Assembly: GCA_035487295.1 (NCBI GenBank)
Contig: DATHMH010000023.1
Span: 1 to 64,000 of the forward strand
Reading direction: 5' to 3'
Length of the DNA: 64,000 nt
Source of the DNA: QIAW01 sp035487295
GTDB lineage: Bacteria; Acidobacteriota; Terriglobia; Terriglobales; Acidobacteriaceae
A program made the translations under genes and the position numbers. Below, one piece after another: positions 8,199 through 16,952 of this stretch. The first letter of the stretch is position 1. Each line of letters opens with the position of its first letter. Below the pieces are notes generated by a model. It saw only the letters and a list, made by a program, of their open reading frames with translations, searched no databases and had not been told where the DNA came from.

Positions 8199-9535
8199 AA
8201 TTTCGACTCAGCCGCCGCGGCCTGCTCCTCGCGGTAAAGGCGTATAACCTCCTGCAGCACAATCTTGAGCGGGATTTTGTATTCTTCCGCGATGCTGCGG
8301 CAATCTTCGAATTCAGGAGAGCTGTTGGTCAACTTGCCGTTCAGATAGGCGAGTTTGACCCGGACATCCCCCCATTTTGTGCTCACGGTCGCGAACTTTC
8401 GCTGCATGCACCGCCGTTTCTCTTCGCGCAAGCGAACCCCCAAAGTTGTGGTCTCGCGCAGCAGCAGATCGCACAGGCCGTTTGCCTTGTCGCGCTCGCA
8501 CAAAACCGTAAACAGCTGTCCAGGACGGTTCTTCTTCATCAGCACGGGCGTCAGCGTTACGTCGAGCGCGCCGAAAGCAAATGCCTTTTCCATTACATAG
8601 CCGGCAAGCTGCGGCGAGAGATCGTCCACAGCGGTTTCGATCACAGTGACAACCTCATCACTCGTACTCTGTTCTTTGTGCGCCGTTTCGCCAATGGTGA
8701 TGCGCAGCACGTTGGCGATTCCGGGCAAATCGTGGCCTCCAGCGCCATAACCTGTGCGCTCAATCGTCATCGCCGGCGTGGCGGCAAACTCCGCACCCAG
8801 CGCCCGGATGATGGCTGCGCCGGTTGGCGTCACCAGCTCCGCCTGGGTTCCCGAACTATATATGGGAGCGCCTTTCAGCAGTTCGGTTGTCGCCGGCGCC
8901 GGTACTGGGAAAAGCCCGTGCGCGCATTTCACCATGCCGCCGCCGACATTGAGCGGCGAACACACCCAGCGCTCTACGCCAAGCGACACGCACCCCACAG
9001 CGGTACAGACAATATCCACGATGGCATCTACCGCGCCGACCTCATGAAAGTGAATCTGCTCGATTGGAATGTTATGGATCTTGGCCTCCGCTTCGCCCAG
9101 CAGACGAAAAGCACGCAGCGCAATCGCGCTTGCAGCGGGGTCGATGCGGGCGCCGGATATCAACTCGTGGATCTCTTTCCAAGACCGTCCGGGTTGATGA
9201 CCGTGAGCGTGCTCGTGATGATGCTCATGCTTTTCCGGATGTTCCCCCTGTGTCTTGTGCTCGTCCGAATCCGCGTGAGAATCGTGCGGGTGTTCATGGG
9301 AATGCCGATCGAGAACAACGTGAGCGTCATCCCGTTCCCCTTCTGCAGTGAGGACATGGACCTTTTTGGAACTGATTCCACCCATGTCAACCGTTTCGAC
9401 TTTGATCTGAACGTCGACAGCCAGAGCAGCTATGGTTTGCCGAAACAGCTCGGCATTCACTCCCGCATCGAGCAGAGCGCCCAGCATCATATCTCCGCTC
9501 ACACCGGAAAAGCAGTCGAGATAAGCAATTCTCAT
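8180..9535 (-). CDS. larC: Nickel insertion protein LarC
   Basis: 451 aa. CTP-dependent cyclometallase that inserts Ni into pyridinium bis-thiocarboxylate mononucleotide to finish the pincer cofactor. The N-terminus MRIAYLDCFSGVSGDMMLGA is diagnostic. A His-rich stretch at about residues 72-113 (clusters such as HEHHHEHAHGH) probably binds or stores nickel. The C-terminal part carries the second LarC domain. Both halves sit in one uninterrupted frame, whereas in Lactiplantibacillus plantarum larC1/larC2 are joined by programmed frameshifting. The start codon overlaps the larE stop (ATGA). Confidence 0.95.
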   Translation of the reverse strand: MRIAYLDCFSGVSGDMMLGALLDAGVNAELFRQTIAALAVDVQIKVETVDMGGISSKKVHVLTAEGERDDAHVVLDRHSHEHPHDSHADSDEHKTQGEHPEKHEHHHEHAHGHQPGRSWKEIHELISGARIDPAASAIALRAFRLLGEAEAKIHNIPIEQIHFHEVGAVDAIVDIVCTAVGCVSLGVERWVCSPLNVGGGMVKCAHGLFPVPAPATTELLKGAPIYSSGTQAELVTPTGAAIIRALGAEFAATPAMTIERTGYGAGGHDLPGIANVLRITIGETAHKEQSTSDEVVTVIETAVDDLSPQLAGYVMEKAFAFGALDVTLTPVLMKKNRPGQLFTVLCERDKANGLCDLLLRETTTLGVRLREEKRRCMQRKFATVSTKWGDVRVKLAYLNGKLTNSSPEFEDCRSIAEEYKIPLKIVLQEVIRLYREEQAAAAESKLWTETR

Positions 9536-10380
9536 ATATCTTTATGACGTTTCACGACAAGCTCATCCGCGGATAACAGTGCATTCATTGAGCCTGAACG
9601 GTAGCCTTCCATATCAAGGGCTACGAAGCGGAACCCTGCCTTCCTGACCTCACGTACGATCTGATCTGCCATGCCACCGCTGAACACAGAAGACATCTCT
9701 TCGCGCGCAATTTCGATGCGCGCAATTTCGCCGTGGTGGCGAACCCGGAACTGACGGAAACCGAGTTGGCGCAGTCCATTTTCCGCTGCTTCAACCGCCC
9801 ACAAAGCCTCCGGTGTGACCGGACGGCCGTATTCAATTCTTGACGCCAGGCAGGCAGAGGCGGGTTTATCCCAAAGCCGCAGACCGGCTCGGCGCGCCAA
9901 TTCGCGCACCTCCGCTTTGCTGAGCCCGGCTTCCGCCAGTGGCGCAATTACATTGTGCAGTCCGGCAGCGCGTTCCCCGGGACGGAAATCCGCAGCATCA
10001 TCGGCGTTTTTTCCGTACGCAACAGCAGTAAACCCTTCCCGCACCCGAATCTGCTCCAGAATCGTAAACAGCTCTTGCTTGCAATGAAAGCAACGGTCGG
10101 CCCCGTTGCGCGCATACTCCGGATTTTCGAGCTCGGCCGTCTGAACCACACGCAGAGGTATTCCCTGCTCCCGCGCAAATTGGAGCGCATCGTCATACTG
10201 GCTTCGTGCCAGTGATTGGGAGTCTGCAATCACCGCCAGCATTCGGGTTCCGAGCGTCCGATGCGCGGCATAGGCGAGGAAAGCGGAGTCAACCCCACCC
10301 GAATACGCCACGAGCAGATTACCCAGCCGTTTGAGCCCAGTTTCGAGATTGTTATCTTTTGATTCGAGAGCCCCGTCCAT
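9532..10380 (-). CDS. larE: Pincer cofactor sulfur transferase LarE
   Basis: 282 aa. ATP-dependent PP-loop enzyme that converts the two carboxylates of the pincer precursor to thiocarboxylates. The PP-loop is AYSGGVDSAFLA at residues 25-36. Three cysteines stand out: C97 and C100 (RCFHCK) and C177 (ASACLASR). C177 matches the sacrificial sulfur-donor cysteine of the Lactiplantibacillus enzyme. The additional CxxC is the pattern of the [4Fe-4S]-dependent LarE type, which uses the cluster instead of sacrificing a cysteine. The ATG at 10380 has GAGGT about 7 nt upstream. This is the first gene of the lar operon. Confidence 0.93.
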   Translation of the reverse strand: MDGALESKDNNLETGLKRLGNLLVAYSGGVDSAFLAYAAHRTLGTRMLAVIADSQSLARSQYDDALQFAREQGIPLRVVQTAELENPEYARNGADRCFHCKQELFTILEQIRVREGFTAVAYGKNADDAADFRPGERAAGLHNVIAPLAEAGLSKAEVRELARRAGLRLWDKPASACLASRIEYGRPVTPEALWAVEAAENGLRQLGFRQFRVRHHGEIARIEIAREEMSSVFSGGMADQIVREVRKAGFRFVALDMEGYRSGSMNALLSADELVVKRHKDI

Positions 10381-10686
10381 TGTAGTTACCTCGCGGCGGC
10401 CACCTTGCCCGTCAGCAGTAGCAATGAATTAAGTGTATCGCAAGGCGCCCCTTTCAGATAATCCGTTGGTGATGTGGATTCGTCGAAAATTTGGACAATC
10501 ACGTCCTGCGGTGCGATAACACCTGGCCCTTCCCTGATGCAATCTGGATGACCGAAGCGCTTCAGGGTTCCCTCGGCCCCGCTCCGAAGGCCGCTTTGAA
10601 ACGCCAATCTCCGTCTGGGAATTCCGAATCGCGGCCAGATTTGTATTGTTAGAATCCTTGCGGGCGCAGGCCGAATCCAACATCGT
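10381..10686. other. Divergent intergenic region between larE and aldo/keto reductase
   Basis: These 306 bases separate two divergently transcribed genes and must hold both promoters. Overlapping frames on the minus strand look like antisense shadows. I could not single out a convincing operator or -10/-35 pair. Confidence 0.4.
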
Positions 10687-11556
10687 ATGAATACGCCGAA
10701 TGCAGCAGCAGCCGGAACGCTTTCGATTGGAGAACTCACCGTAAACCGTTTGGGATTTGGCGCAATGCGCCTAACCGGCGAAGGCATCTGGGGCGATCCC
10801 AAGGACCCAGCAGAGTGCAAGCGTGTGCTGAAGCGCTTGCCCGACTTGAACGTGAATTTTATCGATACGGCAGATTCCTACGGCCCCGAGGTCAGCGAAA
10901 ACCTGATTGCCGAGGCGCTTTACCCTTATCCCAAAAACCTGGTCATCGCCACCAAGGGCGGATTCACGCGCCACGGTCCCAACCAATGGGCTGAGGTGGG
11001 ACGCTGGGAGTACCTGCGGCAATGCGTTGAGATGAGCCTGCGCCGCCTGAAGGTGGAGCGCATCGATCTCTACCAGCTTCACCGCTTCGATCCCAGGGTC
11101 CCAGTCGAGGAATCGTTAGGCGAGCTCAAAAAAATGCAGGAAGAGGGCAAGATTCGCTACATTGGAGTCTCGGAAACTACCGTGGCCGACATTCAAAAGG
11201 CGCAGCAGATCGTCGGGGTAGTGAGCGTACAGAATAGGTACAACATCACCGACCGGGCTTCCGAAGATGTAGTTGAATATTGCACGAAAAACAGGCTTGC
11301 TTTCATCCCGTGGTTCCCACTCGCGGCCGGAGAGTTGACCAAGCCGGGTGGAGTCTTTGATAAGCTCGCTCAAGCTCACAACGCCACTACCTCGCAAATC
11401 GCGATTGCATGGCTGCTTCGCCGTTCGCCGGTGATTCTGCCGATTCCGGGCACGTCGCGGGTCAAGCACCTGGAAGAGAACGTCACAGCGGCAGAGTTGA
11501 AGTTGAGTGAAACGGAGTGGCAATCACTCGAGGAGGCAGTAAAAAAAGCGGCCTGA
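10687..11556 (+). CDS. Aldo/keto reductase
   Basis: 289 aa, slightly short of the family norm of about 300-330. NADPH-dependent carbonyl reductase with a (beta/alpha)8 barrel, cytoplasmic. The catalytic tetrad is visible: D60 and Y65 (FIDTADSYG), K90 (IATKGG) and H132 (LYQLHRFDP). The cofactor-binding end PIPGTSRVKHLEENV is also present. It stands alone on the plus strand, divergent from the lar operon and convergent with the first GH3 gene. The ATG at 10687 lacks an obvious ribosome site. The substrate cannot be assigned. Confidence 0.9.
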   Translation: MNTPNAAAAGTLSIGELTVNRLGFGAMRLTGEGIWGDPKDPAECKRVLKRLPDLNVNFIDTADSYGPEVSENLIAEALYPYPKNLVIATKGGFTRHGPNQWAEVGRWEYLRQCVEMSLRRLKVERIDLYQLHRFDPRVPVEESLGELKKMQEEGKIRYIGVSETTVADIQKAQQIVGVVSVQNRYNITDRASEDVVEYCTKNRLAFIPWFPLAAGELTKPGGVFDKLAQAHNATTSQIAIAWLLRRSPVILPIPGTSRVKHLEENVTAAELKLSETEWQSLEEAVKKAA

Positions 11557-11671
11557 GAGAGAACTCTCCGTTTATAACTATTCACCAAGTTTGTCGCCAC
11601 ATCCAAACGGTTTTCCGCAAGCCCTGAAGTCGTGCCCTGATACAAAGCACAAAGAAGGCAAGTGGGCAGTT

Positions 11672-13939
11672 TTAAGTTGTACCTGGCGTCTTCACTTCGA
11701 GCGCAGATTTTTCCGCCGCCTCCCCTGCCCCGCTCTTCACGGTGAACTGGCCATGGAGCCGGATATCGCGCGAAGAGGAGCCTACCATAATCTGGTAAGC
11801 GCCGGGAGCTACGATCCAGCTATGGCTCTTGACATCCCAGTAAGACAAGGCACGGGTATCGAGCACTAGATGCACGTGGGCTGGCTTGCCGGGCTTCAAC
11901 GTTACCTTCTGAAAGCCTTTCAACTGTTTGGGCGGCTGCGGAATCGCGCTGGTGGAGGGCAGGCCCAGATAAAGCTGCACCACTTCCGCGCCCTCAACAC
12001 TGCCCGTATTCGTTATATCAAGGTCCACGCTTACGGTCGGCTGATGCTTACTGTCAAATGAGACCTGATTGGGGGCGACCTTCAAATCTTTATAGGAAAA
12101 GGTGGTGTAAGAGAGGCCGTGGCCGAAGGGAAAAAGAGGCGTAATTCCTTTGGCATCATAATGGCGATAGCCAACAAAAACCCCTTCAGTGTAGTGTGCA
12201 ACTCCGCCAATGCCGGGGGCCGCTTTCTTTTGCATGTCGTATTCGTACCCTTCTATATAAGGCGCGACTGGGCCCGACCCCGGATATTGTTCCGGCGTAT
12301 TGGCGGGAACATCTTCCAGGCTCTTTGGAAATGTAATAGGTAATTTTCCAGAGGGATTGTAATCGCCGAAGAGCACATCGGCCACCGCGTTCCCATCTTC
12401 CTCACCCGGAAACCATGCTTCCAGGATAGCGGCTACCTGGTCGGCCCAAGACATCAGAATGGCTGATCCACTCTTGAGGACCACGACGGTGTGCGGATTG
12501 GCGGCGGCAATGGCCTGCACCAACTGGTCCTGGTTTCCACTCAACGTGAGTGGGTGGTCAAATCCCTCGGTGCTCATATCGCCTACCATCAGCACAACCG
12601 CATCTGCTTCGCCGGCTACGAAGAGCGCCTGGGAGATATCACTGCCATCGATAAAGTTGACTGCAACTTTTTCACCGACCCGGTTCTTGATGCCATCTAC
12701 GGGATCGACAGTGTAGAGTGGAACAACATGTGAGCTGCCTCCGCCGCCGCTTACCGCCTTCACTGCCATGGGGCCGATCACCGCAATGGACTTGATGTGC
12801 GAGGCGTTGAGGGGAAGCACTCCTCCTTCATTCTTCAACAGCACCATTCCCTGCTCAGCCAGACGCCGGGCCGAAGCGCCGTTGGGCTGCGCCGGAAGGT
12901 CTTTTACCGTGGGTGGATGATCGAAGACGCCAACCCGCATCATAATGCTGAAGCGGCGGATTAATTTGTCGTCAACCACTGAAACCGGCACCTGGCCCGA
13001 CTCTACCGCGGCCTTCAGGTCATCCCCAAAATATTTTCCAGTGGGCATTTCCAGGTCGAGGCCGGCCATAGCCGAGGCGACGGTGCTGTGGACGGCGCCG
13101 AAGTCGGAGGTAACAAACCCTTCAAACCCCCACTCCTTCCTGAGAATCTGGTTCAGCAGCAGGTCGTTCTCACAACAATAGGTGCCGTTGACTCTCGGGT
13201 AAGCGCACATAAGAGAGAATACGTGCCCTTGCTTAACCGAAGCTTCGAAGGCAGGCAGATAAATTTCACGCAGCGTGCGTTCATCAACTTCCTCGTTGAC
13301 GTGAAACCGATTCGTCTCCTGATTGTTGGCGGCGTAGTGTTTGACGTTGGCAATCACGCCCTGGCTTTGCATTCCTATAATGTTGTTGACCGAAATCTGA
13401 CCGGCGAGATAAGGATCTTCTCCATAGCCCTCGAAGGTGCGTCCATTCTGCGGAACGCGCGCAATGTTGATGGTTGGCGCCTCGACGAAGGCACTGCCCA
13501 AGTCTCTGGACTCGGCGCCAATGATCGTACCGTTAAGGTTGGCCAGCTCGGGGTCCCAGGTTGCAGCCAGCGAGATGGGAGCAGGAAGCGCTGTAGCCTT
13601 GGCTTGGGGACGCGTACCGCCGGGGCCGGCTCCGGCGGGGCCATTGGTAATCTGGAAGGCTGGAACGCTCAAACGTGGAACTGGCGGCACATAACGAAAG
13701 TGATTAGGTTCACGGATGCCGTGCAGTTGCTGGATCTTTTCGTCCAAAGTCATGCGCTTGACGAGGTCTTTCGCACGCGTCTCTGGATCTTGCGCCCAAG
13801 CCGTGGTACTAGCTGCGGCGAGCACGGCAACTAAGGCGCAAAAAAAAGGTTTGCGGAACGATCTTATGAAGCAGTGGCGGGGTAGCGGTATTACTTTGAG
13901 TAGTCCATGCCGTACTATCCGGCTTATATTCAATAACAT
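11672..13939 (-). CDS. GH3 beta-glucosidase, secreted
   Basis: 755 aa. Exo-acting beta-glycosidase of family GH3. A long, basic n-region precedes a hydrophobic core and the cleavage site AWAQ near residue 50, so it is exported. The TIM-barrel domain contains the KH pair (K200-H201) and the nucleophile D279 in GFVTSDFGAVHS. The alpha/beta sandwich carries GGGGSSHVVPL, and a C-terminal Fn3-like domain begins near VSVDLDITNTGSVEGAEVVQLY. It probably releases glucose from oligosaccharides made by the GH16 enzyme upstream. It is the last gene of the minus-strand locus, 173 bp after the other GH3. Confidence 0.93.
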   Translation of the reverse strand: MLLNISRIVRHGLLKVIPLPRHCFIRSFRKPFFCALVAVLAAASTTAWAQDPETRAKDLVKRMTLDEKIQQLHGIREPNHFRYVPPVPRLSVPAFQITNGPAGAGPGGTRPQAKATALPAPISLAATWDPELANLNGTIIGAESRDLGSAFVEAPTINIARVPQNGRTFEGYGEDPYLAGQISVNNIIGMQSQGVIANVKHYAANNQETNRFHVNEEVDERTLREIYLPAFEASVKQGHVFSLMCAYPRVNGTYCCENDLLLNQILRKEWGFEGFVTSDFGAVHSTVASAMAGLDLEMPTGKYFGDDLKAAVESGQVPVSVVDDKLIRRFSIMMRVGVFDHPPTVKDLPAQPNGASARRLAEQGMVLLKNEGGVLPLNASHIKSIAVIGPMAVKAVSGGGGSSHVVPLYTVDPVDGIKNRVGEKVAVNFIDGSDISQALFVAGEADAVVLMVGDMSTEGFDHPLTLSGNQDQLVQAIAAANPHTVVVLKSGSAILMSWADQVAAILEAWFPGEEDGNAVADVLFGDYNPSGKLPITFPKSLEDVPANTPEQYPGSGPVAPYIEGYEYDMQKKAAPGIGGVAHYTEGVFVGYRHYDAKGITPLFPFGHGLSYTTFSYKDLKVAPNQVSFDSKHQPTVSVDLDITNTGSVEGAEVVQLYLGLPSTSAIPQPPKQLKGFQKVTLKPGKPAHVHLVLDTRALSYWDVKSHSWIVAPGAYQIMVGSSSRDIRLHGQFTVKSGAGEAAEKSALEVKTPGTT

Positions 13940-14112
13940 GCGGGCATCTCCCGAGTAATCTTCATGTAATGCTCTTGCATCCGTTCTCCTGTGACTTCAA
14001 AGCCTCAAACAGGCTGGCTGTGCCCCGAGACACACCTCGGGCAAAATGATAAGTGAAATTCCTGGAAGACCAATCATTTTGATATCACTTATGCGTATTC
14101 GAGAGTTACGGG
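13940..14112. other. Intercistronic region with inverted repeats
   Basis: Between the two GH3 genes, 14024-14041 reads CCCGAG-N6-CTCGGG, a small hairpin. Next to it, ATAAGTGA (14049-14056) and TCACTTAT (14090-14097 region) form a longer inverted pair around CAAAATGAT/TCATTTTG. These could attenuate or stabilise the mRNA between the two genes. No independent promoter of the P1-P3 type is present. Confidence 0.4.
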
Positions 14113-16674
14113 TCATGGCACAGCCGGGGCAGGCTGCGCGACACGAGCTGTGGCCCGTGACACCCTTTCTCCGGCTTGCAGGGTGAGCTTTCCCTGAAGA
14201 TTAATCTGCTCCGCAGAGCTGGCTACATAGACATCAAAATCGCCCGGTTCCGCCTTCCACTGCTTGCTGTTCACGTCGTAGAACGACAAGGCCCGGCGAT
14301 CAAGGGTCACGCTTCCCCTACGGGTTTCGCCGGGCATGAGGTGAATCTTGGCAAATCCTTTCAATTCCTTGATGGGGCGCGGAACACTGGCGTGGCGGTC
14401 GCCCACATAAACCTCGGCAACCTCAGAGCCTTCGCGCTCACCTGTATTGGTCACATCAAAAGAAACTGTGACTGTGTCGCCTTCTTTTATGACGTCGGGC
14501 GAGACAGTCAGATTGCTGTATTTGAATTTTGTATATGACAATCCGTAACCAAAGGGAAAGAGCGGTTTCGTCGAAGACTTATCGAAGTGCCGGTAGCCCA
14601 GAAAAACACCTTCTTTGTATGCCACTCTCTTGGTGTCACCCTGGGGATAGTAGCTGTCAAAAACCGCGCTGTCTTCCCAGCGGCGCTCAAAACTGACGGG
14701 CAGCTTTCCCGACGGGCTGAAATCGCCGAAAAGAAGCTGGGCCAGTGCGGTGCCGCCTTCCTGTCCCGGATACCAGGCGTGCACCAGTGCAGGAACATGG
14801 TCAACCCATCGTGACATGTCAACGTTACCGCCAGCGGTCACGACGACAATGGTGTTCTTGTTGGCGCTCAGGACCTGATTGATAAGCTCATCCTGGCCGG
14901 AAGGCAATTGGAAGGTGCGGTCGGAGCCCTCTTTTTCATTCGAGGGATCAAACCCTACAAAGACCACAGCAACATCTGCCTGCGCCGCCAGAGTTTTGGC
15001 GGCCGGGTCGGCGAAATCTTGAGAGCTGATAATCCCCATGCCGATATTGGCGTCACTGCCTTTCTCGAAATATTCCAGGGTGATTTTGTAGGCCCGGCCC
15101 GCGTTCAACATTTCGTGATAAGTGCGAACGGTTTCGCTTTCCTGCTGCTTCCAATCGTCGAGAACCGCTCGATTATCTATATACAGCTTAGAGCCGCCTT
15201 TGGTAGATACATAGAATTGGTAATCGCCTGTGCTTTGCGGCGTGTAATAGCCGGTCCAGCGCACGGAGAAGTTGGGGGCTGAACCGGCCCCGAGGCTGCC
15301 ATGAAAATTAACGTGCCGGTCGGTCCGCGTCATGACCGGCTCACCTTGCAGATTGATATTGTCGAAATATTCCCGCCGCAGCCCCCTCTGACCATCGCTT
15401 TCTGCGGTCATGAAATCGGTGGTGTCAAAGGCGTCGTCTAATTTGGGAATGCCACGGTTGTAATAAACCTTTATGCTGGCGGCCTGATAATCGCTGAGTC
15501 CTTCCAGGTAACTGACAGCCTTGAACGGCACCACGCGCGAGCTGCCCCCACCGCCGGGAACTGCGGGATAGGCATCCGGTCCAATCACTGCGATAGATTT
15601 GATCTTATTTTTGTCGAGGGGCAGAAGATTGCCTTCATTCTTGAGCAGAACCATGCTGTCTTTGGCCGCTTCCAGAGCAAGCTGGCGGGCCTGCTGATTG
15701 TAGCGTGGTACGGTCAGATCGGTCTGATCACGATCGAGAAAGCCAAACTGGATGGCCTTGCGCAGTATTCGCCTGATTTTGTCGTCGACCGTCGCAACCG
15801 ACAGCTTCCCTTCCTGGATTGCGGGAAGCAGGTTCTTGCGATTCATGAATTTACCGGAGGGCATCTCCAGATCGAGCCCCGTGGCCGCGGCGGCGACGCC
15901 GTCATAGGTGGAATCCCAGTCTGACATGATGATCCCATCGAAGCCCCACTCCTTCTTTGCAATCTGGTTGTTGAAATAATCCTGCTGGGTCATGTGGATA
16001 CCGTTGACCAGATTGTAGGAATCCATGATGGCGCCGACGTGCGCCTCTTTCACCGCAGCTTCAAAGGTCGGAAGATAAATTTCGCGCAGGGTCCTTTCGT
16101 CAATATCTGAGCTGACGTTGTGGCGGTCGTACTCCTGGTTGTTGCCCAGGAAATGTTTGACGGTGGCAATGACACCCTGGCTTTGGATTCCGTTGATATA
16201 GGCCACCGCGGTGCGGGACGCCAGGAACGGGTCCTCACCGTAATATTCAAAATTTCTGCCCGCCATGGGCGCGCGATAGATATTCACTCCAGGCCCCAGC
16301 ATGAAATGGACCCCGCGCGCGCGGGCTTCCTGGCCAATCATCGCGCCCACGCGGTTGACCAGATCGGGATCCCAGGAGGCGGCCAGCGCAATGCCCACGG
16401 GATAGGCGGTTGAAGGGCCATAATTTCTGACCCCTACCGGTCCATCCGCCATTTTTAAAGGCTTCAGGCCAAGGCGCTCATAGCCGCGAATGTAAAATGA
16501 ATTCTGGCCCCCGATCATGTCAATTTTTTCTTCGAGGGTCATCTTGCTGAGAATCGAATCGACTCTCTGTTCGATCTCAGACTGGGAGCGGGGAGAAAAG
16601 GATAAATTATTTTGCGCAAAAACGTTGGGCGCGAGCAGCAATATGATTGCGAGTAAATAGCAGAGTCTTCTCAT
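14113..16674 (-). CDS. GH3 beta-glucosidase with PA14 insertion, secreted
   Basis: 853 aa. Signal peptide MRRLCYLLAIILLLAPNVFA. The GH3 catalytic barrel has KH (K173-H174) and nucleophile D252 in GIIMSDWDSTYDG. The second domain carries GGGGSSRVVPF near 374-384. A PA14 domain is inserted at about 428-550 (REYFDNINLQG, RWTGYYTPQSTGDYQFYVS), an arrangement known in GH3 enzymes where PA14 shapes the +1 subsite or binds glycan. The C-terminal Fn3-like domain follows. With the TonB receptor upstream it fits periplasmic or outer-membrane hydrolysis of imported beta-gluco-oligosaccharides. Confidence 0.93.
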   Translation of the reverse strand: MRRLCYLLAIILLLAPNVFAQNNLSFSPRSQSEIEQRVDSILSKMTLEEKIDMIGGQNSFYIRGYERLGLKPLKMADGPVGVRNYGPSTAYPVGIALAASWDPDLVNRVGAMIGQEARARGVHFMLGPGVNIYRAPMAGRNFEYYGEDPFLASRTAVAYINGIQSQGVIATVKHFLGNNQEYDRHNVSSDIDERTLREIYLPTFEAAVKEAHVGAIMDSYNLVNGIHMTQQDYFNNQIAKKEWGFDGIIMSDWDSTYDGVAAAATGLDLEMPSGKFMNRKNLLPAIQEGKLSVATVDDKIRRILRKAIQFGFLDRDQTDLTVPRYNQQARQLALEAAKDSMVLLKNEGNLLPLDKNKIKSIAVIGPDAYPAVPGGGGSSRVVPFKAVSYLEGLSDYQAASIKVYYNRGIPKLDDAFDTTDFMTAESDGQRGLRREYFDNINLQGEPVMTRTDRHVNFHGSLGAGSAPNFSVRWTGYYTPQSTGDYQFYVSTKGGSKLYIDNRAVLDDWKQQESETVRTYHEMLNAGRAYKITLEYFEKGSDANIGMGIISSQDFADPAAKTLAAQADVAVVFVGFDPSNEKEGSDRTFQLPSGQDELINQVLSANKNTIVVVTAGGNVDMSRWVDHVPALVHAWYPGQEGGTALAQLLFGDFSPSGKLPVSFERRWEDSAVFDSYYPQGDTKRVAYKEGVFLGYRHFDKSSTKPLFPFGYGLSYTKFKYSNLTVSPDVIKEGDTVTVSFDVTNTGEREGSEVAEVYVGDRHASVPRPIKELKGFAKIHLMPGETRRGSVTLDRRALSFYDVNSKQWKAEPGDFDVYVASSAEQINLQGKLTLQAGERVSRATARVAQPAPAVP

Positions 16675-16904
16675 TATTTGGGCCCCTTAAATCTTTGACT
16701 TTCTATCGCGGTTGCCCGTTGCCGCTTCACTAAGCTGCTTTTGTTTCTGTTTTAGCCGACCAATAATAATGAACAAAGCCCAAAATAGTTTCAAGGACTT
16801 GCGGCATGATCCCGATACTCGGGCCTCGAGTTCCGCAAGTTTAAAGGTTTCTATACCGGCGCTGCGATCCGGAACGTTCCAATACGAAACCGCTAACATG
16901 GGAA

Positions 16905-16939
16905 CTCTGTTGCGAGAACCGGCGGTTCTCGCAACAGAG
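16905..16939 (-). terminator. Strong hairpin downstream of the TonB receptor
   Basis: A perfect 16-bp inverted repeat (CTCTGTTGCGAGAACC and its complement) with a 3-nt loop lies 14 bp after the receptor stop codon. No long T-run follows on the minus strand, so it may act as a partial terminator or an mRNA 3'-end stabiliser that sets the receptor/GH3 ratio. Confidence 0.65.
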
Positions 16940-16952
16940 CTTCTCCCATAGC

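Noticed and set aside
10386..10820. Open frame on the minus strand upstream of larE
   Set aside because: It overlaps the start of the aldo/keto reductase and has no family similarity; it is better explained as chance in the divergent promoter region.
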